Positions 30,201 through 42,200 of a stretch of 64,000 bases of DNA are shown in pieces. Where the stretch lies: positions 29,083,375-29,147,374 of the forward strand of contig CAIIXF020000005.1 of assembly GCA_903813345.2 (NCBI GenBank), given 5' to 3'. The DNA comes from Owenia fusiformis. Its lineage: Eukaryota; Annelida; Polychaeta; Sabellida; Oweniidae. Positions within the stretch are counted from its first letter, which is position 1; every line of letters starts with the position of its first letter. Made by a program: the position numbers and the translations under genes. Below the pieces are notes generated by a model. That model did no database searches and was not told where the DNA came from. It saw only the letters and a list, made by a program, of their open reading frames with translations.

Positions 30201-33200
30201 AAAAGACATTATTCAGGTTAACATAACAATAGCAATCACAGACTCCAATTCGCTTGTCCTCTCATTGGTTAGTGAAATATGTATGATCAAGAAAGAAATT
30301 GCCTAAGTATGGATACATCTTATACTTTTAGGTATCATATACTTAGTACTAGTTATGTTGTGACCATTAAAAAGGTTCCTATTAACATGAGGTTGAATAG
30401 GGCCTTGAAACTAGGGGAAGCAATGGAACCACAATAATCATTAATGTGTCAAGTGTTAGCATGTATGTCATTTTATATTCAGAAAATTTCTATATCTATA
30501 TCTTTTCTATATCTCTACCAAACTTCATTCGGTATGATAAATATGCATATTATAGGAATATAGGATACCTGTACAATGTAGACACTATATCACAAGGTTA
30601 TAAAAGGCATTAACATGCAAAATTTCACCACCTGCCATTTTTTACAGACACCAACTGCCATACACTAACCACTGAACACCAACCATGAAAAAGTGCGAGA
30701 CTATGACAATATGTCATCACTTCTGGTGGTGACATAAAAACATACCATTGTCTGCTGACAGCCAGTAGAGGGCATCACAGGCAGCTGTGAAGACGTCAAT
30801 GTTGCGTCCATGTATCAAAAGTGCACCGAGGCATAAAGTATGCAATGGATCTCTACAAATATCAAAGTATGAAGTCAGATACAATGTCAAAATATAATAT
30901 TTGTCCTATTTTACAAACCCCCCAGACAAAATCTCAGAACTGAATTGTTTCTTCAATCTGATTGAGCATGTATGAAATTTTAACATAAGAGATCACAGGC
31001 CTGGGTACATGTATAATAATATAGAGTGGAATGCACCAAGTACAAGTACTGTAATTCTTTATACATGTTCCCAGGCCTATGTAAGAAATGAACAGCATTA
31101 CCATGAGGTAGGAACAAGTTTGACCCACTAAGAGGGATGCATTGGAGATGCATTAACGACCAAGTTGGGCAAATCCAAAATGATCTAAATACAATTAGCT
31201 CATGGTCAAAGAAATGGTTTCTAAAATTTAAACCGTCCAAAAGTGCACAAGTGATATTCCATTCAAACCGGATCAAAAATCTTCAAAAAACACCGCTCTA
31301 TTTTGACGGGGTAGTTATTCCATGTAAAACCTCCAATAAACATCTGGGATTTATTTTAGATGAAAATTTGACCTTTGAAGACCACATCAATTATCAAAAA
31401 AAGTTCAAAAACTGCTCAATCCACTAAAGTACTTATCAAACAGTGTTAAATCAAATCACCTCGAAACAATGTATAACTCCTATGTAGCGTCAAACTTTGA
31501 CTATTGCAGTGCAATTTATGGGTCAGCCTCGTTAGCTTTGCTAGCTAAACTTGATAAACTACACTATCAAGCAGGTGTTATATGTGCTGGAGTCCTCCAT
31601 GGGTCTAACACATCCAAAGTTTTCCAGTGCCTAAACTGGAAGACCCTGAGTGAAAGAAGAAAAGAAAAAAATCTTCGAATAATGTTCAAAATAAATAGAA
31701 AAATGGTAGCTAAATACATTTCTGATATTTTTGATATATATAAAAACCCCACCACTAGGACAACAAGACACTCTTTACCATTTAAAATACCCACTCAAGT
31801 TACAACTAGATTTCTCAATGCACCAGTCCTAAACCTTATAAAGCAATGGAACAACCTAAGCCAACCTGTAAGAGATTTACCAACCATTTCTAGTTTCAAA
31901 AATGCTGTTCGTTCATTAATACTTCCTAATATGAATTTTATCCCAACAACCAAGCTCAAACTTTCAAGGAATAAGGAGAAAATCATCAATAGACTAAGGG
32001 TTGATTTCATGTTAAAATATCACTTTTTCTCTCACAATTTTACAGGAGTTAATGATAACAAATGTCTTTGTGGATCCCCTGAAAGCACAAAACACTTTCT
32101 CCTATCTTGCCCACGCCATATAAATGAAAGAATTGATATGATGGCTGCACTGAGACAAAATAACCTACTTTATGATACAAACACATGTACAAATCAAAAT
32201 GACCAATTAGAATATCTTATTTTTGAAAACACCCTCTGTCGAGATTCTCAAAATACCCTCATTGACATAGTAACTGACTTTGTTGGAACGTGTTATATAC
32301 ACCCAACTAGAATTTAAAGTTAAAACTTTGACTCATATAGCATCTCTCAACCTCCTGGACCCAAATAAAATAAAATAAAAACTTATATTGTTTATCTATT
32401 TTATTTACAATATTTTACTTACTTTCTGATTTGTGATATCTAAAGCCACATGAAAACTATGTTTAATTTACTTAAAGCAACCTGTAATGCCACATGGCGA
32501 TTGGTATGCTTTTATATGCAGTGACGTAGCCAGGATTTGTCAGGGGGGGTTCTAATATTTTCGGTCAAATTTGCCAAATGTGCTTAAATTTTGCCAAATT
32601 TGCTTAAGTTTTGCCAAATTTGCTTAAATTTTGCCAAATTTGCTTAAATTTTGTCAAATTTGTTTCAATTTTACCAAATTTGCTTAAAATCTTGCCAAAT
32701 TTGCTTAAATTTTGCCAAATTTGATGAAATTTTGCCAAATTTGCTTAAATTTGGCCAATTTGCTGAAATTCTGCCAAATTTGCTGTATGTTTGCCAATTT
32801 ACCTCAATTTTGCTTAAATTTTGCAAAGTTTTCTTAATTTTGGTCTAATTTAATTAATTTTTGACAAGTTTCTAAAATTTTACTTAAATTTTGCCAATTT
32901 TACTTAAATGCCAATAATGGATCAATTTTGCCAAAGTTTCATTGTTGCCAAATTTTCATAATTTTTGCCCATTCGCTAAAATTTAAAATTTTACCAAATT
33001 TTCTTAAGTTTACTTAAATCTCAAACAATTGCAAAAGCAAAAAATAGGTAAAATATCCCAAAACCAAGTTCATTTATTTGGGCAGATTTTTTTAAATTTG
33101 GACCCAACATACCACAAATTCACAGAAATTAGCAGACATAGAACCCCCTCCCCCCAATTTTCAATCGCTTGTACAACGAGCTTTATAAATAAATAGGAGC

Positions 33201-36200
33201 CAAAAATCAGTAAACAACTCTGTGTGAGTGATCTTTATACTTGCTCTCTGATCTAACTACAGCATGAAAAAATAAAAACGTTGTAAGTAAGAATTTTCTA
33301 GCGTTCACAATTTTGGTGCATCACGGCCCAGTGTCACTAAACATTCACATGTTCAAAATTCTCTGCTGATTTATATCAAAAATTAGATCATTTTGACGTT
33401 ATGTACAACAATCAGATAATTTCAACTTGGTAGGTCTGCTTTATTTGTGCATTTGAATTCATTTTGAAGATATTACTTCAGTATTTCAGGCCTAAAGTGC
33501 AATAAGAGCATACCTACATGTATTATCGCCCATTATTGATAAGACTAGAAGTTTTTTGTTTTTCTGTTTTTTTTAAATCTTTTTTACTCAAAATGAAGCT
33601 ATAAATCTCACATATTTCCATCTTGACATATAACTCAATTGTCTTTGGAACCAAAAACGATAAATTATTGAAAGACTGCAAAAATTTTACTCAAAGTTTG
33701 GAGGTTTGCATAATTGCCAGAAAGGGTGGGTTCGAATTTTTTTCGGCAAGATTTGGGGGGGGGTTCGCACGAGCCCTACGAACCCCCTCTCCCTACGGCC
33801 CTGATATGTAATTGTTTATATTGTTTTCAATAAGTGAAATAAAATCATTAATAATTGGAGATGGGGATTTTAATATTTTTGCATTCATGTCAAACAGAAA
33901 CTTTGTTATTTCCTCAAATACAAGTGTACATTGTACATTCTATCTTTAATCTAAATATTTTAACTTTTTAATGTATATTATGTAGTTTTGTTGTATCAAA
34001 AGCCTTTAGGTGATCAAACAATATCTGTTTACTAACTGTTTTAGTTCTGTGTTCTCCCCGATTTGTCCCTGTAGATGAGGCCTTATCTCCAGAAGCCTCT
34101 TGAGTACTTTGCACGCAGCCACCTGAGGAAGATAAAAAAGCTGAGACCTGTTACTGCCTCAAAGGTATACAGTGATCTCTCTCAGATTTATCTATTATTC
34201 AATTAAGTGCAATTTTCTTCTTTTCAAAATTCTGAACGAAATTGATCACAACATGCATATTTTTCAAGAATTAATTAATTGATAATTTTACGGATTGTAA
34301 AGTAGATAAGAAGAGGGGGGGGGTCCAGGGTCTTGAAGCAAGACTAAGGAATAAATATTAATGAAAAAAATTTCAAATGATGTACCTGTAGACCAGGAGT
34401 TTCTCTGTCTTTAGTCATCGCAACAAAGATTTGATTCAACCAAACGGCCTCCCCAATGTCAATCTCATCATCGACACCTAGGTGGCTTACTGTAATAGAC
34501 ATGCGCAGTATGTGTTATACAATATATATTTATTTCAGCAAATAATTACATGCAAGAAAACCTCCAATCACATTAGGATACTGCGCATAAAGTTTTTTAT
34601 AATTAGATTTATATTTCAATTTATTCCATAATTCTGCTGTTTTCTTTGGGATATAAAATTGTTTTGTCCCTATTAAAATAGTATTCACACAGGAAAAAAA
34701 ATGTATTGGGATCGTATTCACCTTAGAAAAATCATATTGGGATCATAGTCACTCAAAAATTGAATTGATGAAAAAACAATTTTTGTAACATATTATATAA
34801 GATATCAATTTTTTGAATTTTGCCATAGGCTACCCTGCTCGCAGAGTCTAGTTATAAACTACAGTAGTTATAAACTCATTTGTTCATAGATAGCTAAGAG
34901 CAGCATCTGAATGTGTGGAATCCTGTCAAACTTACTCATTTGGGCATACATAGCTGAAAGCAGCATCTGAATGTGGGGAATCCTGTAAAACTTACTTATT
35001 TGGTCATACATAGCTGAAAGCAGCATCTGAATGTGGGGGATTTACTAAACTTACTCATTTGTTCATAGATAGCTAGAAGCAGGATCTGAATGTGGGAAAT
35101 CCTGTTAAACTTACTCATTTGTTCATAGATAGCTAGAAGCAGCATCTGAATGTGGGGAATCCTGTTAAACTTACTCATTTGTTCATAGATAGCTAAGAGC
35201 AGCATCTGAATGTGGGGAATCCTGTTAAACTTGATCAGATGGGTCAGCAGGAATGGGTGTAAGTTTCCATTTAGTAAATCTTCTTGGACACATGCTGCAA
35301 GTATAACACCAAATGAATGAATATTCATCTGTCTGACATAATTATGACTGAAATGTCTGAAATAGATAAATTTTTAATAGATCATAATATTAAATATAAA
35401 GGGAGTCAAAAAATGATTCTAAGCCAAAAACCTACAAAATCTACATAGTGTTCCAGAGTTCAGTGGTCATAGTTAAATGCAAGCATGCTGTGCAAAATAC
35501 AGAATGTTCAAAAAGTAACAATGTAAACAAAATAAACAAAATACCGGGTAATTGCATATATGTTTTAACCATCTCTTGAGGATAAACAATCTACTTACCA
35601 ACTTGTGAAAGGTTATAGAGTACAGCGCCAATGGACATTAAAACTCTGGAGTCTAATTTAACAGTTTTCACAAACTGGCATATGGCATTATGCACTCCGA
35701 GGTCAATAAACACCTGCCTGTTAACCTCTGAAACAACAAATAGCAAAATACATAGTATCCATTTTTACTCACCTGATTTTAAAACTTATCTTTTTTAAAA
35801 ATTGCTGGGATTCATAATTGGAAAGTTTTTTCAAATTTTACTTTTGGAGAAGTAATATTTTGTGTTCAATTTTCTCACATAATTATGGACCCAATCTATA
35901 ACACTTTGACACTAATAATGCCACTTGTGATTTTTCCCTGTGTATAAACATAACTTATACTTTAAATTAATGGCAATAAAATTTGATAAAATCTTAACAC
36001 CTAACAAAAATTTCAATAAGGAAAAAAAATTTTGAGTTGCAATGTAGATCAGAATATATGAAAAAAGGATGGTTAGAAAAACTATTTTCGGCTATGGGTG
36101 ACAAGAAAATATTCTGCATATGGTAATTCTCGTCTATTTTGACATGGGTAGTAAGAAAAATATTTCAGAAATTGATACAAGAAAAAAATGAGCGGGATGC

Positions 36201-39200
36201 TATCATGAGAAAAAAGTGTGAAACAATCAATATAATCATAAATCATATGCCAAATGAGTTGAACCTGATGTGAGGCATTGGAGTGATTTTGATGAAACGT
36301 GAAAAAGATATAATGTCAGTTACATGTTAAGGCATACATGTAGCAGTATAATTATGCAAATTTGTGATAATCACTCTAATGTTATACCTGTTTTTGAAAG
36401 AAATCCAATGATGTCACAAGCCAACATGACTGTGATTGGTTTATGTGTATGTGATGTCAGAACATCTACGATTGTTTCAACATCTGCAATGTTGGACATC
36501 AAATCCTCCTGCCTCTCTGAATCTATGGAAAAGAAGTGAATCAAAATGCGATTATATCAAGGTTTGTCCTCAAGATCTCAAACTATTATGTGGGAAACTG
36601 AAGATAAAACTGGCGCCGGGCCGGGGGATAAACTTGATTTCCATGAAATAAAGCAGTCATTTTGAAAACGGGAATATGAATTGGTCAAGGCTTAATGAAT
36701 AGGGTACATTATTTAGCTAAAACTCCATTACAAATGTTTAAGACAGAAAAATATCATGTTGTAGGAAATGTATGTTAAAATATCATGGATGTGTAAAATA
36801 AATCATATCATTTATTTAAATTAATGCTAATATGAATTCAAAGTATAACAAGGCATTAACATGCAAAATTCCAGTGTTTTCCAGAAACCGGAATTTATTT
36901 ACTTTCCTAGTAAATTCCAGAGGTGTGGCCACCCTGATATAACTTACCTCCAAAAAGAAAAAATCTGAGAGTGAAGCAACTGTTGCCTTGGATACTAGAA
37001 GATGACGGAAATCTTCGCATGGCCTGTAGAATATCCTCTACGACATCAAACTTCACTGAACAGATCTTCCTCTTTGACTTAACTAAAATTAAATAAAATA
37101 TCAAGTTTAATTTAAAAGAAACCAGCCTTTATTTTTTTATACTAAGTTTTATCATTAACTGACATGCTAAAAGCCTAAGGTTGGCTTAGTTCAATGAGTA
37201 AATTTTGAGTATAATCTGACCGCAAAAATCTCACACTTTTTAATATTTATTTTATTCAAATAAAGTAAAAATATATTGAAGAGGTACAAGATATTGTTAT
37301 GTCATGTTATAATTTGACATGAATTGAATTAATTGTTGAAACTGAAAATATTTATTTTTCAACTTTTTGGTGCGGAACTACCTTAATTGTATTTCATACC
37401 TGATGCTGCCATATATCCTAGTGTTTTTATCACTGTGGACACTATAACTTTGTCCTCAGGGTATTCGTCCATCATATCAAGAGTGAACCTGTAAAATGTC
37501 CATAATAACACATTTAACCCTTCACCAAAGCTTGACTCTGTTATTCACTCTTTATATTTGAGAAAATTCTTAGGTTTTACTAGCTTATTGTTTCATTTTG
37601 GAAATATGCTAACCACACAGAGTTTACAATCCCCCCATTTTGTTCATTTTTACAGCTGAGATATTCCTATATTTTTCTTTGTACCATCCTTTAATTTTGA
37701 TTGACCGAAATGTAAATGTAAACTATAAAATAATATCAATATCAACTGTTATGGCAAATTATGCTAAGTACATGTATGTGCTACTAACTTACTTTATCAT
37801 AGTATCTGTTACAGGATTAACAGTTTGTTTTCCTTCATGATCTTGACCTGGAATAGCTTTCAAATGGATGCTGGTATCACGTTTATCCTGGAGGAAAAGA
37901 TGAATAATCATGATCCAAATCTATTTTTAGAATACATATAGGAATTGATTGAACTCAATTTAGTCCTGCTTATTGGTCTATAATATGGAACTGAAATTGT
38001 GATTTCTGTTTAATTTAATCTTATGGAATGATGGAAAGACAATTACAATGGGATCTTCAGGGCTAACTTGAACTCTCTGCATAGCTTACTCTCTCCATAG
38101 CTAACTCTGCATAGCTACCTGCACAATTAACTATCTGAATAGCTTACACTACAAAGATGAGGACTTTCACCTGAGTCTGCACAAACAAGATAAATAAAGT
38201 CTAAATATTAAGTAGATATAAATAAAGTCTTACGATTGTAACTAAAATCCTCATAAAGCCATAAACTCATCCATACTGTTATAATTCTTTGATCTGGCAA
38301 GAGGTAATATTATCTGTCCCCTTAGAAATTTGCATTTCGGCAATCGCAATGTGATTTCTCAAAATCTTCCCAATCTTGTGTGAAAAATGCAAAATGCAAG
38401 AAATCTGAAGTTTTTTACTGGGGTTGACCAATGGTTCATTACCTTCCTCTGAATGCTATTCACTCCAGAGAGATATCGGACATCAATCTGTATTAGTTTC
38501 AATAAAATTGAGCTTGATTCTTTCACATACTAGTAAGTATTTCCGTAAGAAATAGTTAAAAAATATTGTATACAGACAACGCCATTGTTAGTGAGTGGGG
38601 TATTTTTCAAATCCTTCGATCCCAAGGTGAATTTGTTATTGCTTCAATCTGCAGGCGATCCACATTTTAAACCTATTAAAAATGCTGGATCGCAACAATT
38701 AGTGACAAGATTTACGATTAGACTAGCTCCTAAAGATAGGGCCTTTGATGCGATGAAAACATCTGCCAAACAACGTGTCAATGACTACCCTAGGAAATTC
38801 TGCAAGAGGGCGTTAGAATCTTTGCATGACCACGCAGCGGGGATGCAAAGTTTAGGAAACAATTCCTGAGTGGAATGAAGTATCTACAATGCATTGAGTC
38901 TTGGGCTTAAATTCTTTTCACACATTGCAAAATATTTCCTACAAAATCACATAAAAGATACAAAATCACTAAAAGAACATATTTTCAAGGAAACATTTTG
39001 CAAGGATCAAGTTGGCAAAGCATCAATTTCAATCTCCCCACTTTGGCAACCATGCAACAAATGCAGTTACATGAAATAGCTTGTTCTGATTGGCTGGAAT
39101 TGGACACACCTTGCCTATAGCTATGTGTAAATCATAACAAACATAGACATGATAGAATTAACTCTGCCAACAAAAATCTGCCAACTAGAATAGAATTCAC

Positions 39201-42200
39201 AGGGTTCGGGTGAACCCCCCCCCTGGCCAAAAAATCTTTCAAAATCATGCAGTTTTTCACAAGTTTGAGCACTTCTCAGGTGATTTTAGCAATATTCGGG
39301 CCAAATTGTCAAATGTGAACCCCCCTGGAAATTTTGGAAAAGTGAACCCCCCTTGGCAAATCCTGGCAACGGGCCTGTCATGTCCTTTGCAAGACAGAGG
39401 TCAATGTTTAAGATATATCAAACGGATTTAGCATGTTGAATATTGATACAGTTTAAACATTATACAACTGTGGCATGATTGTTGTGACCATGAACCTGAG
39501 ATGTTTGTGGTTTTATAGAACAACAGTTCGACTGTTATTGCTGATAAAAACCTGTAATACTATTATGTTTATCTGTGATTATGATTATCAAACTAAGATA
39601 TAAGGTTAAGGCATGTGCTCCACTAGACACTTTAAAGGGCCAATCCCGAAACTAATCAGTTGTAGACTTTCATACCAAGAAATACACCCCTTAAGATTTC
39701 AGATTAATCCATAACGAGCCTCGACAGACAAGATTATAGGATGCAAATCCAAAATGGCCACCTTGCGGAAAAACTAATCAATTAAAAACTTTAATACGTA
39801 GAAACATACCTTAAAATTTTAGATCCATGAAACGGTTTGGAAGAAAATCTGTAGACAGGCTCAACAGACAAGATTTTAGGGTGGACAATCAAAAATGGTC
39901 GCCTTAACATTTACGCAGAATGCCCAAAAACTACTCAGTTCTAAATTTTCATACGTAGAAACATCCCTAAAAATTTTCAGATCAATCCATGAAATGGTTT
40001 GACAGAAAATCTGTAGACAATGCCTCCCTCGACAGCCAAGATTTTAGGACGGAAAATCCAAAATGGCCAACTTTACATTTACCCAGAATGCCCAAAAACT
40101 GATCAGTTCTAAACATTGATACATATAAACATCCCCAAGGATATTTGGAAGCCGTTATTTAAACTTGATACTCTGTTGCCCGGCGTACCAAAATATTCGT
40201 AATGATCATCTTTTAACCAAACACTTGGTCCAAAGAGAACCTTATAGAAATATTTTTACTAAATTGTTCCACTGCAGGCTACAGAGTATTGAGTTTGAGT
40301 AATGTCTGCCAATCCTTGAAACATCCCATAAAAGGTCCATGTGCAGTATGGCAAGTGATTTTAGACGGTCATAACTTTCACCATAGGTACTTTCTAACCA
40401 TCAATACAGTGGTTTTTATTTAAACAATATGTTTTCTTACAAGTAAAGTCCCCATGATAGTAAAATATCACTCTAACTCACTGAAAAATTATGGATTAGC
40501 ACCCTACCTTTGCACTTTTTTAAAAATGTTAGGCTCATTTTCTAAAAAGAGGATCATGATTTTGTCAATTTAAAGGGATAAAGTGTGTAAATGAAGTCTC
40601 ATTTTTGATCTTCATAGTATTTCCAATGGATTAATAAACACCTCATCTTTCATATGACACCAAAAAAAGCTTAAACAGACCTCATCAGAGTTGACACTAG
40701 CTCATGAAAAAATATTTTTAATCTATCAATTTCTATATGTCAAGTTTTTAGCAATGCCATAGAAAGATGGCATTGTTGTTTGCATTAATTATCCATTCAG
40801 TTTTGACAGGATTTTTAAGCATACGCCATCTTTTAATCCAAAAGTTATTCAAAACATACACTTTGTGAAAAGTGGTAATTCACTTTTTTCAATCTCTGAA
40901 CTTCAAATGCTGTTTTCTATGCGAGTAATTTTTTTTTCACTTCAGTATTATTCCAAATTAAAGTTTTCATCATATTTGATTGACTGTGTGAGTGAGATGT
41001 CTCAAATAATATTTTGTCCTTTTTCCTATAAACATATCAAAAGTTTCTTCTACACTCTATTAACGATTTCTGAAAAGGGGATGCGCATTGAAATCCGTTC
41101 AAGTTAAAAACCACATATCCCATGTTGTTTTCCAATAGTAAAAACTGGTGCTATCCATTGTTTTCAGCATAATTTTGGTCATCGAAAATTGATATCTTCA
41201 AAACTAGACTTCCAATACCATTCTACTTTTGAAGACGTTTTAGACCCCTTGTTGAATAATCTTTTCATGCAATAAAAACCAGAAAAAGGAGATCCTCTTT
41301 TGAGTAAATAGGGTCAATTTTGAAAAAAATGTTCACATGGGGTCCCTTAATTCATAAATTTTCAAATTGTTCGATTGATATTTTTATCATAAGGGGAACT
41401 TTACTTGAAAGAAAACATATTGTTTTAGTAAAAACCACTGTATTTATGCCCCGAAAGTATTCATGATTAAATATATGACTGTCTAAAATCACTTCCGATA
41501 ATGCACATGGACCTTTCAGATGACTCCATGAAGCAGTTGGGTTGGAAACCCTTTGGGACAGAAAATTCAAAATGGCAACCTTAAAATTTACCCAGAATGC
41601 TCAAAAACTAATCAGTTGTAAATTTTCATATGTAGAAACATCCATCACAATATTCAACCTGCCCTCCATTCCATGCTTTTTATAATCAATTGATTAAAGT
41701 AATTATTCATTGAAGGTTATCATTTAATAATAAAATAAATAAATATCATTTAATAATTAAATGGTCATGGAAGGTCAATGTGACAGTGCTAGATCCTGAG
41801 TCATATCATTTCTTGCCATTTCTATTTCCATTAAAATCTAAATAGTCATCGTGATACCCAGCACTTAAGATGAATGCTGCACCTTGATGAAATTTTAAAT
41901 ATATGCCAAAGTTTTGAAAATTTGTTTGCACCTTATCAAAAAAACGAAATATTGATATATTTTAACCAAAACAGGCAAAATTAGCATTAAGCAACTTGGA
42001 ACCCTATTAAAAGAATGATATGTCATGTATTTTGATATCAAAATATGAAATATCAATATAAAATATCATATTTTGATTTTTCTGATTTGATCTTGATTCA
42101 CGTGATTGTATTTTGACCACCTGTTGGGAAAAAACTGGGGAGATAAATGCCATATCATCTTCAGGGAAATACATTTCCACTCTTAATTTTCTGTTGTATT

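Noticed and set aside
38585-38869. 94-codon plus-strand frame as a gene
   Set aside because: No ATG near its start, no recognised family and no flanking exon. Possibly an old retrocopy fragment; not supported.
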